From: Serratia marcescens
GTDB taxonomy: Bacteria; Pseudomonadota; Gammaproteobacteria; Enterobacterales; Enterobacteriaceae
Length of the DNA: 64,000 nt
Direction: 5' to 3'
NCBI GenBank assembly: GCA_015548865.1
Contig: JADMXW010000014.1
Location: forward strand, 40,950 to 104,949
Each line of letters starts with the position of its first letter. Position 1 is the stretch's first letter. The notes under the pieces are model-generated. The model was not told the origin of the DNA. It ran no database searches and saw only the letters and a program-made list of their open reading frames with translations. Made by a program: the position numbers and the translations under genes. Shown piece by piece: positions 47,147-58,150 of this stretch.

Positions 47147-47700
47147 TGACGGTTGTTGTTAGCGCTAATGGCGGCGGCACGCTGTTGGCGATTTCTCACC
47201 TCATCATTGCCGTTGATGGTCACCAGCTTACGCACCAACTGCTCGGCTGCCTGTCGCCGCATCTCCCGACGCACAATGTCTTGTTCCGCGTCTTTTGCTA
47301 ACGCCGCGAGTGGGTTATCAAAGAACGTGCGGAACACGGTGACTGAGAGTGGATAAATATCTTCACCCGGTAACAGTACCTGTGCCTGAACGGTTAGTAC
47401 CATTTGGTATTCTGCAGTGGTCCCGTCCTGGAAGATAGAGACTGTGTCTCTGGTTTCCGTGGAGCCAAGAATGCGCAGAGATGCGATATCCTGACGCGTG
47501 GCGTCGTCTTCAACTCTTACATCACTGGCACGCAACTGATCGCGTATGGCACGGGTTAACGGACCAAAGGGATCGTTACTGGTCAGCGTTAATACCTTTA
47601 ATTCGCTGGGCAACTGTGTTGTGCCACGCAGATGAAAACCGCAGCCAGCGGTGACCAGCACCGCCAACCCCAGCAACAACGTGAATAAACGATGTCGCAC
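47143..47700 (-). CDS. lptE: LPS-assembly lipoprotein LptE
   Basis: The 185-residue outer-membrane lipoprotein plugs the LptD barrel. The signal peptide ends at AVLVTAGC (lipidated Cys), then [18 protein letters not shown] Gln/Asn/Arg-rich tail ends the protein. It starts 14 bases after leuS. Confidence 0.95.
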   Translation of the reverse strand: MRHRLFTLLLGLAVLVTAGCGFHLRGTTQLPSELKVLTLTSNDPFGPLTRAIRDQLRASDVRVEDDATRQDIASLRILGSTETRDTVSIFQDGTTAEYQMVLTVQAQVLLPGEDIYPLSVTVFRTFFDNPLAALAKDAEQDIVRREMRRQAAEQLVRKLVTINGNDEVRNRQQRAAAISANNNRQ

Positions 47701-47714
47701 TGTGCCTCCTTGGC

Positions 47715-50297
47715 TTAACCTACGACCAGGTTAAGCAGTTTGCCCGGAACGTAAATGACTTTACGTACTGTAACGCCTTCCAGGTATTTTGCCACCAGAT
47801 GTTCTTGCGCAGCACGAGCCTGGACCTGATCCTGTGTGGCATCAGCAGCAACGGTAATTCTGCCGCGCACTTTGCCATTAACTTGCACGACGACCAGCTT
47901 GGAGTCTTCCACCATGGCGTCTTCGTCCGCGACAGGCCACGGGGCTGTGTCAACATCGCCAGAGCCACCCAGAGCCTGCCACAGTGTGAAGCACACATGT
48001 GGTGTAAACGGATACAGCATGCGTACCACGGCCAGCAGTGCTTCCTGCGTCAATGCGCGATCTTGCTCGCTCTCTTGGGGCGCTTTGGCCAGTTTGTTCA
48101 TCAGCTCCATCACAGCAGCAATAGCTGTGTTGAACGTTTGACGGCGGCCAATATCATCGGTCACTTTAGCGATGGTTTTATGCAGGTCTCGGCGTAACGC
48201 TTTTTGATCTTCTGTCAGTGTTGCCACATCCAGCGCGTGGGTAGCCCCTTTTTCAGTGTGATCGTAAACCTGTTTCCATACGCGTTTCAGAAAGCGGTTA
48301 GCTCCTTCAACGCCTGACTCCTGCCATTCCAACGTCATTTCCGCCGGAGAGGCAAACATCATGAACAGGCGAACGGTGTCAGCACCGTATTTTTCTACCA
48401 TCACCTGAGGGTCGATGCCGTTGTTTTTCGATTTCGACATCTTGCTCATTCCGGCGTACACCAGTTCACGGCCTTCTTGATCAAAAGCTTTCAGGATGCG
48501 CCCTTTGTCATCACGCTCAACGGTGACATCAGACGGAGAAATCCAGATACGTTCGCCGCTATTACCTGTGTAGTAGAAGGCATCAGCCAGTACCATACCT
48601 TGGCATAACAGACGCTTGGCCGGTTCATCTGACGTTACCAGACCAGCATCACGCAACAACTTGTGGAAGAAGCGGAAATACATCAGGTGCATGATGGCAT
48701 GTTCGATACCACCCACATATTGATCGACCGGCAACCAATAGTTGGCAGCAGCAGGATCGAGCATACCCTGATCGTATTGCGGACATGTGTAACGTGCGTA
48801 ATACCAGGATGACTCCATAAAGGTATCAAAGGTGTCGGTTTCACGCAGCGCAGGCTGGCCATTGACGGTGGTTTTCGCCCAGTTGGGATCGGCTTTGATC
48901 GGACTGGTGATGCCATCCATGGTCACGTCTTCCGGCAGAATCACGGGCAGTTGATCTTCCGGTGCCGGGATAACAGTACCATCTTCCAATGTCACCATTG
49001 GGATCGGTGCGCCCCAGTAACGCTGACGGGAAACGCCCCAATCGCGCAGGCGATAATTTACTTTGCGAGCGCCAACGCCAAGTGCGACCAATTTGTCGGC
49101 AATAGCGTTAAACCCAGCCTCATGATCCAATCCACTGAACTCACCTGAGTTGAACAGTGTACCTTTCTCGGTCATCGCTTGTGTGGAAACATCGGGCTCG
49201 CTGCCATCCAAGTTCAGGATAACGGGTTTGATTGGCAACTGATATTTGGTGGCGAATTCCCAGTCGCGCTGATCGTGGCCCGGAACAGCCATCACGGCAC
49301 CCGTACCGTAGTCCATCAGAACGAAGTTGGCTGCCCAAACCGGAAGTTTCTCGCCCGTCAGTGGATGCACCACAAACAGACCGGTCGCCATGCCCTTTTT
49401 CTCCATGGTTGCCATATCAGCTTCGGCAACTTTGGTGTTACGGCATTCGTCGATAAAAGCTGTCAGCGCAGGATTGGTGGCAGCAGCGCGCAAGGCCAGT
49501 GGGTGCGCAGCAGCAACGGCAACATAGGTTGCACCGATAAAGGTATCTGGGCGTGTGGTGTAGACAGTCAGCTTGTCGGCACTGTCTGCCACATCAAATG
49601 TGATTTCTACCCCTTCAGAACGGCCAATCCAGTTACGCTGCATGGTCTTGACCTGCTCCGGCCAGCTCTCCAACGTATCCAAATCGTTAAGCAACTGATC
49701 GGCATAATCGGTGATTTTAATAAACCACTGAGGAATCTCTTTGCGTTCTACTTTGCTGTCACAGCGCCAGCAGCAGCCATCGATAACCTGTTCATTAGCC
49801 AGTACGGTCTGATCGTTAGGGCACCAGTTCACCGCTGAGGTCTTTTTATATACCAGACCTTTTTCATACAGCTTGGTGAAGAACCACTGTTCCCAACGGT
49901 AGTAATCCGGTTTACAGGTGGTGACTTCACGATCCCAGTCATAGCCAAAGCCCAGCAGCTTCAACTGGTTTTTCATGTAATCAATATTGGCATAGGTCCA
50001 GGGTGCCGGAGCGGTATTGTTTTTTACCGCAGCGCCTTCCGCGGGCAACCCAAAGGCATCCCACCCGATCGGTTGCAGGACGTTTTTCCCCAACATACGT
50101 TGGTAACGGGAAATAACATCACCGATGGTGTAGTTACGCACATGTCCCATGTGTAGACGGCCAGAAGGGTAGGGGAGCATGGAAAGGCAGTAGTACTTTT
50201 CCTTGCCGGGCTCTTCGGTCACTTTAAACGTTTTGTTTTCTTGCCAGTGAAGCTGGACGCGAGTTTCTATCTCTTCTGGGCGGTATTGCTCTTGCAT
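47715..50297 (-). CDS. leuS: Leucyl-tRNA synthetase LeuS
   Basis: The 860-residue class Ia synthetase has the HIGH motif as HMGH (residues 49-52), a CP1 editing domain with [16 protein letters not shown], a zinc-like CWRCD segment and the KMSKS motif in [12 protein letters not shown] (about residue 620). Length is that of E. coli. It heads the leuS-lptE-holA-nadD operon. The 284 bases before it hold a small CGCTAC/GTAGCG hairpin (50327-50341) and no gene. A leucine tRNA gene lies at the right end of this window. Confidence 0.98.
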   Translation of the reverse strand: MQEQYRPEEIETRVQLHWQENKTFKVTEEPGKEKYYCLSMLPYPSGRLHMGHVRNYTIGDVISRYQRMLGKNVLQPIGWDAFGLPAEGAAVKNNTAPAPWTYANIDYMKNQLKLLGFGYDWDREVTTCKPDYYRWEQWFFTKLYEKGLVYKKTSAVNWCPNDQTVLANEQVIDGCCWRCDSKVERKEIPQWFIKITDYADQLLNDLDTLESWPEQVKTMQRNWIGRSEGVEITFDVADSADKLTVYTTRPDTFIGATYVAVAAAHPLALRAAATNPALTAFIDECRNTKVAEADMATMEKKGMATGLFVVHPLTGEKLPVWAANFVLMDYGTGAVMAVPGHDQRDWEFATKYQLPIKPVILNLDGSEPDVSTQAMTEKGTLFNSGEFSGLDHEAGFNAIADKLVALGVGARKVNYRLRDWGVSRQRYWGAPIPMVTLEDGTVIPAPEDQLPVILPEDVTMDGITSPIKADPNWAKTTVNGQPALRETDTFDTFMESSWYYARYTCPQYDQGMLDPAAANYWLPVDQYVGGIEHAIMHLMYFRFFHKLLRDAGLVTSDEPAKRLLCQGMVLADAFYYTGNSGERIWISPSDVTVERDDKGRILKAFDQEGRELVYAGMSKMSKSKNNGIDPQVMVEKYGADTVRLFMMFASPAEMTLEWQESGVEGANRFLKRVWKQVYDHTEKGATHALDVATLTEDQKALRRDLHKTIAKVTDDIGRRQTFNTAIAAVMELMNKLAKAPQESEQDRALTQEALLAVVRMLYPFTPHVCFTLWQALGGSGDVDTAPWPVADEDAMVEDSKLVVVQVNGKVRGRITVAADATQDQVQARAAQEHLVAKYLEGVTVRKVIYVPGKLLNLVVG

Positions 50298-50581
50298 GGC
50301 TGCCAGGGGTCCTATTTAGTAAAGAAGCGCTACACCCGTAGCGTGTTCCGATTCATCATAATGATCCGCATAGCATAGCTGATAAGCAACGCTGGCAACA
50401 ACCGTCTCTATACCCTAAGTGCCGATTTATCCACGCAAGTGACGAAGTTGGCAAAAAATGGGGTAAAGGTGGTCAATTCGCGCAGGTGACGCCTAAAATC
50501 GTCTAAAATAGAGAGAGATAGCTCAATAGGTATCGTTATCGCACCGCTCATTTGATCAAAATCGCGTATTCAGGAGGCACC

Positions 50582-51067
50582 ATGAACAAGAAAGCTCGGC
50601 ATTATCGCGCGCTGATGTCTTCCATTATGGCACGTTTAAGTGCCGGTGAACGCGACCTTAGCCAAATGCTCCAGCACGCCCGTGAAAGCTTACACGACAG
50701 TGACGATCTCACACACAGTGAAAGGGATGACATTATTCAATCTGTGGAGCGAGATTTGGTCGAATTTGCTCAGCGTTATACGGATAGTCAGGAGGAGGAT
50801 TTCTCTGACAGTGTGTTTATGCGCGTGATCAAGGAGAGTCTGTGGCAGGAGTTGGCAGATATCACGGATAAAACGCAGTTGGAGTGGCAAGCGCTGTTTA
50901 AAGATGTGAACCATCACGGCGTATACCATAGCGGAGAAGTGGTGGGGTTAGGTAATCTGGTATGTGAAAATTGCCATTATCATATGGCCTTTTACACGCC
51001 TGAAGTGCTGCCCCGCTGCCCAAAGTGCGAGCACGATCAGTTCCAGCGTCAGCCTTTTCAACCCTGA
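50582..51067 (+). CDS. ybeL: DUF1451 zinc-ribbon protein YbeL
   Basis: The 161-residue protein has a helical N-terminal half rich in charged residues and a C-terminal zinc ribbon (CENCHYHM ... LPRCPKCEHDQF). It matches E. coli YbeL, of unknown function. CAGGAGGCACC precedes ATG 50582; the ten extra upstream codons are not needed. It is a single gene between leuS and gltL. Confidence 0.92.
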   Translation: MNKKARHYRALMSSIMARLSAGERDLSQMLQHARESLHDSDDLTHSERDDIIQSVERDLVEFAQRYTDSQEEDFSDSVFMRVIKESLWQELADITDKTQLEWQALFKDVNHHGVYHSGEVVGLGNLVCENCHYHMAFYTPEVLPRCPKCEHDQFQRQPFQP

Positions 51068-51086
51068 TGATGGGCTAATGGCAAAG

Positions 51087-51108
51087 CGTTCCCGCTTGCG
51101 CGGGAACG
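51087..51108. repeat. REP-like palindrome between ybeL and gltL
   Basis: CGTTCCCGC, loop TTGC, GCGGGAACG lies between two convergent genes. It has the same core (TTCCCGC/GCGGGAA) as the hairpin at 36323-36342, so it may be a dispersed family; it may also act as terminator. Confidence 0.55.
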
Positions 51109-51164
51109 ACAGTCACGGTATTAAGCATTGTGATACTGGGTGCCGTGGAACGGCGCTGTGGAAC

Positions 51165-51890
51165 TTAGTGCAGAATCTTCGCCAAAAAGTCTTTGGCGCG
51201 ATCGGATTTGGGGTTGTTAAAGAACTCGTCTTTAGGCGTATCTTCCACAATTTTGCCTTCATCCATAAAGATGACGCGGTGCGCTACTTTACGCGCAAAG
51301 CCCATTTCATGGGTTACTACCATCATTGTCATGCCTTCTTGCGCCAGTTCGACCATGACATCCAGCACTTCGTTGATCATTTCAGGATCGAGTGCGGAGG
51401 TCGGTTCATCAAATAGCATGGCAACCGGGTCCATGCAAAGTGCGCGAGCAATAGCAACACGCTGCTGCTGACCGCCGGAGAGCTGGCCGGGGAATTTGTT
51501 GGCGTGTGCGGATAAGCCAACACGGTTGAGCAATTTGGTGGCCTTTTCACGTGCCGCGTTTTTGTCACGCTTAAGCACTTTGACCTGCGCCAGCGTGAGA
51601 TTTTCGATGATAGAGAGATGGGGAAACAGTTCAAAGTGCTGAAACACCATTCCCACTTTGGAACGCAATTGTGCCAGATTGGTTTTCTTGTCATTGACCG
51701 GCGTGCCGTTCACTTCAATCTGACCTTGTTGCACAGGTTCAAGACCATTGACGGTTTTGATCAGCGTGGATTTCCCTGAGCCTGATGGCCCGCAGACCAC
51801 GACCACTTCCCCTTTTTTCACTTCTGTCGAACAATCGGAGAGCACCTGAAAGTGACCATACCATTTAGAAACGTTTTTTAGAGTAATCAT
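51165..51890 (-). CDS. gltL: Glutamate/aspartate ABC transporter ATPase GltL
   Basis: The 241-residue ABC ATPase has Walker [12 protein letters not shown]-loop in [11 protein letters not shown], signature LSGGQQQR, Walker [12 protein letters not shown] and switch His in VVTHEMG. It is the energy-coupling subunit of the GltIJKL uptake system and the last gene of the operon. It overlaps gltK (ATGA). Confidence 0.97.
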   Translation of the reverse strand: MITLKNVSKWYGHFQVLSDCSTEVKKGEVVVVCGPSGSGKSTLIKTVNGLEPVQQGQIEVNGTPVNDKKTNLAQLRSKVGMVFQHFELFPHLSIIENLTLAQVKVLKRDKNAAREKATKLLNRVGLSAHANKFPGQLSGGQQQRVAIARALCMDPVAMLFDEPTSALDPEMINEVLDVMVELAQEGMTMMVVTHEMGFARKVAHRVIFMDEGKIVEDTPKDEFFNNPKSDRAKDFLAKILH

Positions 51891-52564
51891 CGAACAGTCC
51901 TTCTTTTCAGGTAACTGACCAGCATTGATGCGCTAATGCTGATAACAAAATAAACCAATCCGGCAAACAGTACCATTTCCACCTGAGTACCATCGCGCTC
52001 GCCAATGGTTGACGCTGTGCGGAAGAAGTCCGCCAGGCTCAACACGTACACCAGCGAGGTATCCTGAAACAGGACAATTCCTTGTGTCAGGAGCAACGGC
52101 ACCATCGCGCGAAACGCTTGCGGCAGGATCACCAATTTCATGGATTGCCATTGCGTCATGCCAAGCGCCAACGCAGCGGAAGATTGTCCGCGTGAAATGC
52201 TGAGTATACCCGCACGGATAATTTCAGAGTAATAGGCGGCTTCAAACAGCGAAAAGGCTACCATAGCGGAGATCAGACGAATATCCGTTTTTGGCGATAG
52301 TCCAAGCACATTTTGTAATAAGCTAGGAACCACAAGATAGAACCATAACAGCACCATCACCAGTGGGATGGAGCGGAAGATGTTGACATAACCTTTGGCA
52401 AACCAGCGAATCGGGGCAATAGGTGATAGCCTCATGACCGCCAGTACCGTTCCCCACAGAATCCCGAATACCACGGCTGTTACCGTGATTTTCAGCGTGA
52501 CGACCAGCCCTTGCAGCAGGTAGGGCATGCTTGGCGCAATGGAGCTCCAGTCAAATTCGTACAT
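51887..52564 (-). CDS. gltK: Glutamate/aspartate ABC permease GltK
   Basis: The 225-residue permease has five membrane segments and the EAA coupling loop ([22 protein letters not shown]). Its start shares a base with the gltJ stop (TAATG). It forms the membrane channel with GltJ. Confidence 0.96.
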   Translation of the reverse strand: MYEFDWSSIAPSMPYLLQGLVVTLKITVTAVVFGILWGTVLAVMRLSPIAPIRWFAKGYVNIFRSIPLVMVLLWFYLVVPSLLQNVLGLSPKTDIRLISAMVAFSLFEAAYYSEIIRAGILSISRGQSSAALALGMTQWQSMKLVILPQAFRAMVPLLLTQGIVLFQDTSLVYVLSLADFFRTASTIGERDGTQVEMVLFAGLVYFVISISASMLVSYLKRRTVR

Positions 52565-53304
52565 TATTTACTCCCCATATTGCCGGGCAAACGGGTCTTT
52601 CTCTCAACCACTTGCATAATAAGCATGATGATGGCGTTAATGGCGACATACGCCAACGTGATGGCGGTAAAGGATTCATAGGCGTGTGCCGAGTAATCCA
52701 GCAACTTATTTGCCTGTGCGGCCATGTCCACCAGGCCGATAGTCGACGCGATGGCGGAGTTCTTCACCAGGTTGAGCATTTCAGATGTTAACGGTGGCAC
52801 AATAATACGATATGCATTGGGCAGCAGAACGTAGCGGTAGGTCTGCGGCAGTGTCAGCCCCATGGCGAGCGCAGCGGCTTTTTGGCCGCGCGGCAGTGAT
52901 TGGATGCCGGCGCGTACCTGTTCGCAAACACGAGCTGCGGTAAACAGGCCCAAACAAACCATGGATGAGACGAAAAACTGAATGTTGGGATCCAATTCCG
53001 CTTTAAACCACATGCCGATTTTTTGTGGCAGCAATTCGGGAACCACCAGGTACCAAGCGAAGAATTGGACGATAAGCGGAACGTTACGGAACATTTCCAC
53101 ATAGCAGGTGCCAAGACCTGCTAAAAACCGGTTGGGCACGGTGCGTAATATGCCGAAGACAGAACCGACAACAAACGCAATGATCCAGGCGCAGATTGAC
53201 AGAGCAACAGTGACCTGTAGTCCAGACCAAATCCAGCCAAGATAAGTAGTATTACCGAACGGGGCGGCTTGTAAAAAAATACCCCAGTTCCAATCTATAG
53301 ACAT
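52564..53304 (-). CDS. gltJ: Glutamate/aspartate ABC permease GltJ
   Basis: The 246-residue permease begins [18 protein letters not shown] at ATG 53304, with CGGAG six bases upstream. The longer frame is the intergenic region read in phase and is rejected. The EAA loop [20 protein letters not shown] is present. It lies downstream of a 211-base gap from gltI that contains an intrinsic terminator, so it is expected at lower level than the binding protein. Confidence 0.96.
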   Translation of the reverse strand: MSIDWNWGIFLQAAPFGNTTYLGWIWSGLQVTVALSICAWIIAFVVGSVFGILRTVPNRFLAGLGTCYVEMFRNVPLIVQFFAWYLVVPELLPQKIGMWFKAELDPNIQFFVSSMVCLGLFTAARVCEQVRAGIQSLPRGQKAAALAMGLTLPQTYRYVLLPNAYRIIVPPLTSEMLNLVKNSAIASTIGLVDMAAQANKLLDYSAHAYESFTAITLAYVAINAIIMLIMQVVERKTRLPGNMGSK

Positions 53305-53317
53305 AGCAAACTCCGGT

Positions 53318-53342
53318 AAAAAAAGGGTAGCAGAGCTACCCT
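53318..53342 (-). terminator. Intrinsic terminator/attenuator between gltI and gltJ
   Basis: On the minus strand AGGGTAGC, loop TCT, GCTACCCT followed by seven T residues, ending 14 bases before the gltJ start. It is strong enough to reduce read-through from gltI. Confidence 0.88.
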
Positions 53343-53490
53343 GAAGATTGATGAGTGGCGATAACCCGTGGGTAATAAACGCGGTGTTATGTCTACTCCT
53401 GCGTTTGCTACCTGTGGGCTGGGACGCAAGGCGGGGAACGACCGTCTTGCGCCTGTCTGTCCAGCCACGAATCAGCAATCGGGGGCAGGC
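53318..53490 (-). ncRNA. sroC: Probable SroC-type small RNA from the gltI-gltJ intergenic region
   Basis: In E. coli and Salmonella the gltI-gltJ spacer yields SroC, an RNA of about 150 bases ending at an intrinsic terminator, which sponges the GcvB RNA. Here the spacer is 211 bases, ends in a strong terminator and contains a further structured part (GGCTGGAC ... GTCCCAGCC with an inner GGCGCAAGAC/CGCCTTGCG-like stem). The identity rests on position and architecture. The 5' end is not visible because it would be made by processing. Confidence 0.5.
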
Positions 53491-53515
53491 TGTCTGCCCT
53501 TGTTTTCACTTGTTG

Positions 53516-54415
53516 TTAGTTTAATGCTTTATCATTGGGGGCTTTGAACAGCGCTTTCATCTCAGCCGACAGATCAAAATTCATGTTGAGATCCTTAGGC
53601 GGAATAGGCTGTTTGAACCAGCGATCAAATGATTTTTCCGCTTCTCCGGAGGTTTGTAACTGCGCAATGGTGTCATCAACCAGCTTTTTAAACTGCGGAT
53701 CGTCTTTACGCAGCATACAACCGTAGGCTTCTTCGGACTGCGCGGTGCCAACGATCACCCAATCACTCTGCTGTTTCGCTTTGGCGCGTTCACCTGCCAG
53801 CAAAGCATCATCCATCATAAAGGCCACTGCACGGCCAGTTTCCATGGTACGGAAAGCATCACCATGGTCTTTGGCGCTGATGATGCGCATATCCAGTTTT
53901 TTCTCTTCGTTCAGCTTATTCAGCAGTTTTTCAGAGGTGGTGCCGGAGGTAACAACCACGGTTTTGCCCGCCAGATCCGGGAAGTCTTTAATACCCGAGT
54001 CTTTTTTGGTTAACAGGCGAGTACCGACGATAAAGATGGTATTGGAGAATGCTGCCTGCTGCTGACGTTCTAGGTTGTTGGTGGTAGATCCGCACTCAAA
54101 ATCGAAAGTGCCGTTTTGTAACAAGGGGATACGGTTTTGAGACGTAATCGGAATCAGTTTGACCTGAAGATCGGCAACGCCAATTTTAGCTTTGACCGCA
54201 TCAACGATCTTATTTGAGTAATCTTGTGAATAACCAACGACTTTTTGTTGGTTGTCATAGTAGGAAAACGGCACGGAAGACTCACGGTGGCCTACAACGA
54301 TGACGCCATTGTCTTTAATCTTTTTCAGCGTCCCCGTTAATTCTTCTGCATGAGCCAGGCTGCTTGCGGCTGTACCAATCAGAAGCAGTGACAGTGCCAG
54401 TTTACGCATTTGCAT
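53516..54415 (-). CDS. gltI: Glutamate/aspartate periplasmic binding protein GltI
   Basis: The 299-residue protein has a signal peptide (MQMRKLALSLLLIGTAASS, cleavage near AHA/EE) and a class II binding-protein fold: VGHRESSVPFSYYDNQQKV, FECGSTTNN, VVTSGTTSE and FMMDDALLAG. It captures glutamate and aspartate for GltJKL. ATG 54415 has AAAGGAG eight bases upstream. A CA-rich stretch (CATCACAACAGC) just before it could pair with the GU-rich seed of GcvB. Confidence 0.96.
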   Translation of the reverse strand: MQMRKLALSLLLIGTAASSLAHAEELTGTLKKIKDNGVIVVGHRESSVPFSYYDNQQKVVGYSQDYSNKIVDAVKAKIGVADLQVKLIPITSQNRIPLLQNGTFDFECGSTTNNLERQQQAAFSNTIFIVGTRLLTKKDSGIKDFPDLAGKTVVVTSGTTSEKLLNKLNEEKKLDMRIISAKDHGDAFRTMETGRAVAFMMDDALLAGERAKAKQQSDWVIVGTAQSEEAYGCMLRKDDPQFKKLVDDTIAQLQTSGEAEKSFDRWFKQPIPPKDLNMNFDLSAEMKALFKAPNDKALN

Positions 54416-54613
54416 GTTGTAACTCCTTTGCTGTTGTGATGACGGCAGTCGCGATGACGCTAAGGTGGTTGCGAATTCAATCATGCCGATAGAGCACTCT
54501 CTCTGATGCGACAGCAATTGCACCATGAAAGAGCGAGTGCTTGCTTTTATCATTAAAAAATAGCTGATTGTGAACGGAATGAAATAAAATTGTTTTCCTT
54601 TTGAGAACTCAAC

Positions 54614-54680
54614 TGCACTAAATCACTGCACTAAAATCGTTTAGCACTATTTTGGTGCGTTTATTGCCCCATTAGGGTGC
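54614..54680. promoter_or_regulatory. Candidate NtrC binding sites in the gltI leader
   Basis: AGCACTATTTTGGTGCG (54643-54659) is nearly the NtrC site of E. coli glnAp (GCACTATATTGGTGC). TGCCCCATTAGGGTGC (54665-54680) and TGCACTAAATCACTGCA (54614-54630) are weaker dyads. They lie 70-150 bases downstream of the sigma-54 element, which is unusual but workable for an enhancer. Confidence 0.55.
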
Positions 54681-54749
54681 TAATTGCCTGGTTTTCAGGA
54701 AGCAAACAACTGAATCATCCCGTTACACTCTGTTATTCAAAGATTAATA

Positions 54750-54765
54750 AGCAAATGATGTGCCA
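54750..54765 (-). promoter_or_regulatory. Sigma-54 promoter of gltIJKL
   Basis: On the minus strand TGGCAC-ATCAT-TTGCT fits the -24/-12 consensus TGGCAC-N5-TTGCA with correct spacing. Transcription would start near 54738, giving a leader of about 320 bases before gltI. It implies nitrogen control through NtrC. The rest of the 438-base gap up to lnt holds no gene. Confidence 0.65.
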
Positions 54766-54824
54766 ATTATGCAAATCGACGTAATAGGGGGTATTACTGA
54801 AAGGTATGTTGGGTTTGAAAGAAC

Positions 54825-54845
54825 CCGGCAGGCATGGCCTGCCGG
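54825..54845 (-). terminator. Terminator after lnt
   Basis: CCGGCAGGC, loop CAT, GCCTGCCGG on the minus strand followed by GTTCTTTC, eight bases past the lnt stop. Confidence 0.55.
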
Positions 54846-54853
54846 TAATAACG

Positions 54854-56383
54854 TTAACGACGCAGGCGGATAAAGCAGGCAAGAACGGTTAGCACGGCCA
54901 AAATAATCCACACAGGCCAGGCACCAAAACGTGCATAAGGAGTCATGCCCGTCGTCGGTGTGACGTTTGTAAGCAACACTTTACGCGTAAACTGCGGCAG
55001 TTCAGCACGGATTTCACCTTGTGGGCCAATAACGGCGGTGACGCCATTATTGGTGGCGCGCAATAGTGGACGACCCAACTCCAGGGCACGCATACGGGCC
55101 ATCTGAAAGTGCTGCCACGGGCCGATCGAGCGACCAAACCAGGCATCGTTAGAGATGGTTAACAGCATGTCGGTATCGGGACGGAAATTATCGCGCACCT
55201 GTTGGCCGAGAATGATTTCATAGCAGACTGTCGCCGTCATGCGAATGCCATTTACCTCGAGCTGGGGTTGCTGGTAAGGGCCACGGCTAAAAGAAGACAT
55301 GGGCAAATCGAAGAAAGGGGCTAGCGGCCGTAACAGCGTTTCCAGCGGCACAAATTCACCAAAGGGCACCAGATGATTTTTGTTGTAGCGATTAGTGCTG
55401 GGATAGCGGTACGGTTCGCTGTCACCCAGTACAATGATGCTGTTGTAGAAATCGACCTGTTCATTTGCGCTGCGACGAGCGTCCACAATGCCCGTGACCA
55501 GGCTACTATTGTGCGCACGCAGCAGGTCGTCAATTTGGCGTAAGTACTCTTGCTGGCGAGTTTCAACGTCAGGGATTGCCGATTCTGGCCAGATGACGAT
55601 GGGTGCTTTATCTAGATAAGGCACCGTGACGTCTCGGTAGAGATTGAGAATGTGTTGCAGCGCGTTCGGATCCCACTTTTGTGCCTGGGCGATATTGCCT
55701 TGCACCAACGCAACATTGACGGCGCGTTCTGGTTGAGGTGTGAACCAGTGGATAAATTTCAGCGGCCAGGGAAGCAGCAGTAGCGCGATAGCGCAATAAA
55801 GAGGGATAGTTTTGCGGCGCGTGGTGCCAAAAACGACCAGTCCAGCAATGATGACCAGCAGCAGGTTTATACCGTCAACGCCGAGTAGCGGCGCTAGGCC
55901 TTGCAGAGGCCCGTCAATTTGGCTATAGCCAAATTGCAGCCACGGAAAACCTGTCAGCACCCACCCGCGGAGTCCTTCGGTAAGTTGCCACAGCACAGGG
56001 GCTGCCAATACCATACGTGTGAGTGTCGCGCGTGGCCAAATGCGCGTTAACAGTGCGGCAAAGAGTGCCGGGTAAAGCGAGAGATACAGCGCTAACAGCA
56101 CGACCAGAAATACGTTGATGGCTTCAGGCATGCCGCCAAACTCAGCGATGCTGACGTAGACCCAGTTCACTCCGCTGCCAAACAGACCAAAGCCCCAGCT
56201 AAAACCAATGGCAGCAGATTGCCGCCAGGTTCTGTTCAACGTGAGGGCTTGCAATCCGCATAATGAAACCAGTGCAGCAGGCCAAAAATCAAATGGCGAA
56301 AAGGCCAGGGTGCCCCAGGCGCCACAGAACAGCGCCAACAGGACACGAACCCGCTGGCGTCGTAAAACAGACATGACAGACAT
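54854..56383 (-). CDS. lnt: Apolipoprotein N-acyltransferase Lnt
   Basis: The 509-residue inner-membrane enzyme adds the third acyl chain to lipoproteins such as BamC, LptE and RlpA. Several N-terminal membrane helices precede the nitrilase domain with the catalytic triad: Glu in [10 protein letters not shown], Lys in [12 protein letters not shown] and Cys in [14 protein letters not shown] 56383 is seven bases after the ybeX stop; ATG 56374 is the alternative. The longer frame runs through ybeX and is not real. Confidence 0.95.
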   Translation of the reverse strand: MSVMSVLRRQRVRVLLALFCGAWGTLAFSPFDFWPAALVSLCGLQALTLNRTWRQSAAIGFSWGFGLFGSGVNWVYVSIAEFGGMPEAINVFLVVLLALYLSLYPALFAALLTRIWPRATLTRMVLAAPVLWQLTEGLRGWVLTGFPWLQFGYSQIDGPLQGLAPLLGVDGINLLLVIIAGLVVFGTTRRKTIPLYCAIALLLLPWPLKFIHWFTPQPERAVNVALVQGNIAQAQKWDPNALQHILNLYRDVTVPYLDKAPIVIWPESAIPDVETRQQEYLRQIDDLLRAHNSSLVTGIVDARRSANEQVDFYNSIIVLGDSEPYRYPSTNRYNKNHLVPFGEFVPLETLLRPLAPFFDLPMSSFSRGPYQQPQLEVNGIRMTATVCYEIILGQQVRDNFRPDTDMLLTISNDAWFGRSIGPWQHFQMARMRALELGRPLLRATNNGVTAVIGPQGEIRAELPQFTRKVLLTNVTPTTGMTPYARFGAWPVWIILAVLTVLACFIRLRR

Positions 56384-56390
56384 TGTCGAA

Positions 56391-57269
56391 TTAAGGTTCC
56401 AGTGTTGGTTGAGGCGCCTCGTCAGGAATTCTGACATGAGCCTGAATAATACGTCGGCTGTCCGCCATGGCAACTTTGAACAGGTAACCGTTGATGTCGA
56501 TGGTTTCACCGCGCGCGGGCAGATGGCCGAATGCCTGCATGACCAATCCGCCAATGGTATCCACTTCATCATCGCTGAACTGAGTGCCGAACACCTCGTT
56601 AAAATCTTCAATCGGCGTCAACGCACGTACGGTGTAGGTGTGGCGGTTCAATTGACGGATATCGCGATCTTCCTCGTCGTCATACTCATCTTCGATTTCG
56701 CCAACGATAAGTTCAAGAATATCTTCGATAGTGACCAGACCAGAAACACCGCCAAACTCATCAATGACGATAGCCATGTGATAACGCAGCGAACGAAACT
56801 CATGCAGCATACGGTCCACACGTTTGCTTTCTGGTACCACCACGGCCGGACGCAACACCTGTTCAATATTGAAAGGGGCTGCATCGCTGCGCATGAAAGG
56901 CAGCAGATCCTTCGCCATCAGGATACCTTCAATGTGGTCCTTGTCTTCGCTGATCACGGGAAAGCGCGAATGTGCCGATTCGATAATCACATCCAGGCAC
57001 TCTTCCAGTGACTGGTTATGCTTCAACGTGATCATTTGCGAGCGAGGAATCATAATATCGCGTACGCGTTGCTCCCCGATATCCATGACCCCTTCGAGCA
57101 TGTCTCGGGTATCTGGATCGATCAGATCGTTTTGTTCAGAATCACGAATAAGGGCGAGAAGGTCGCTACGATCCTTGGGTTCACCATGAAAAAGCTGGTT
57201 GAGGATCAGTGAGAAGAATCCTTTTTTGGGACTGGGGCTATCGCTGTTTTGAGAATGGTCGTCGCTCAT
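56391..57269 (-). CDS. ybeX: CBS-domain protein YbeX (CorC)
   Basis: The 292-residue cytoplasmic protein has paired CBS domains ([20 protein letters not shown] and [20 protein letters not shown]) and a C-terminal CorC/HlyC transporter-associated domain. It is linked to magnesium/cobalt efflux and to ribosome maturation. It lies before lnt; unlike in E. coli, a 413-base gap separates it from ybeY. Confidence 0.95.
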   Translation of the reverse strand: MSDDHSQNSDSPSPKKGFFSLILNQLFHGEPKDRSDLLALIRDSEQNDLIDPDTRDMLEGVMDIGEQRVRDIMIPRSQMITLKHNQSLEECLDVIIESAHSRFPVISEDKDHIEGILMAKDLLPFMRSDAAPFNIEQVLRPAVVVPESKRVDRMLHEFRSLRYHMAIVIDEFGGVSGLVTIEDILELIVGEIEDEYDDEEDRDIRQLNRHTYTVRALTPIEDFNEVFGTQFSDDEVDTIGGLVMQAFGHLPARGETIDINGYLFKVAMADSRRIIQAHVRIPDEAPQPTLEP

Positions 57270-57682
57270 GGCGTTTTATTTACTGTCTCTCTGGTTAGTC
57301 AATCATCATCAACCACGCTAAAAGTGCATACGCCATAAGACCATCAGGGCGAGCGGGCGGGTTGACATAAAAGTGCACGGTAATAATCGCGCGTGGCGTC
57401 ATGTTTAACCATAACACCGTGAAGCTATGATGACGAAAACGGCATCATAACGAAAAGCTAAGACTGAGGTGACTGACAAACCTATTTCGGCACGTCAGTG
57501 TTTCCTGGCGAATCATGACGAAGGGCACTCAGACGGCATACGCCGCTACGACCCTATCGCCACGCTTCATCTAACAACGAACGTTGTCATCAGTCCGCGC
57601 TAAGGCTTGTCGTAATCTACTGCACTTTTCGCAATAACAGAACAACTTATACCCTAAATATTCAAGTTGCGGACCGTCAGGT
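57270..57682. other. Gap between ybeY and ybeX with an ERIC remnant
   Basis: 413 bases without a supportable gene, where E. coli has the genes nearly abutting. At 57648-57670 TATACCCTAAATATTCAAGT is one ERIC end with a base missing; I do not find the other end. The rest shows no clear structure. Confidence 0.55.
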
Positions 57683-58150
57683 TCACTCTTTCTCGGACAG
57701 GTAAGGGTCCGCATAACCCATTTGCTGCATAATCTCTGTTTCCAACGCTTCCATCTCTTCTGCTTCGTCATCTTCAATATGATCATAACCGAGCAGATGC
57801 AGGCAACCGTGCACGACCATATGTGCCCAATGTGCTTCTGCCGTTATTTGTTGCTCGATAGCTTCCTGCTCCACAACCTGACGGCAGATGATCAGATCGC
57901 CCAGCAGCGACAGCTCTACTTCTGGCGGTGCTTCAAACGGAAAAGAGAGCACGTTGGTGGGCCTGTCTTTGCCGCGATAGGTGTGGTTCAGTTCGTGGCT
58001 TTCAGCCTCATCAACGATACGGATGGTGACTTCAGCCTCCGGTTGAAACTGTGGCAACACGGCTTCCAGCCAACGCTGAAAATCTTGTTCGCTGGGGAGC
58101 CCCTCTGTATTTTCGCTGGCGATTTGTAAATCGAGAATAACCTGACTCAT
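57683..58150 (-). CDS. ybeY: Endoribonuclease YbeY
   Basis: The 155-residue zinc metallo-RNase takes part in 16S rRNA 3'-end maturation and ribosome quality control. The active-site motif [13 protein letters not shown] (H3xH5xH) and the conserved [11 protein letters not shown] are intact. The ATG shares one base with the ybeZ stop (TAATG), so YbeZ and YbeY are coupled; they interact physically in E. coli. Confidence 0.97.
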   Translation of the reverse strand: MSQVILDLQIASENTEGLPSEQDFQRWLEAVLPQFQPEAEVTIRIVDEAESHELNHTYRGKDRPTNVLSFPFEAPPEVELSLLGDLIICRQVVEQEAIEQQITAEAHWAHMVVHGCLHLLGYDHIEDDEAEEMEALETEIMQQMGYADPYLSEKE

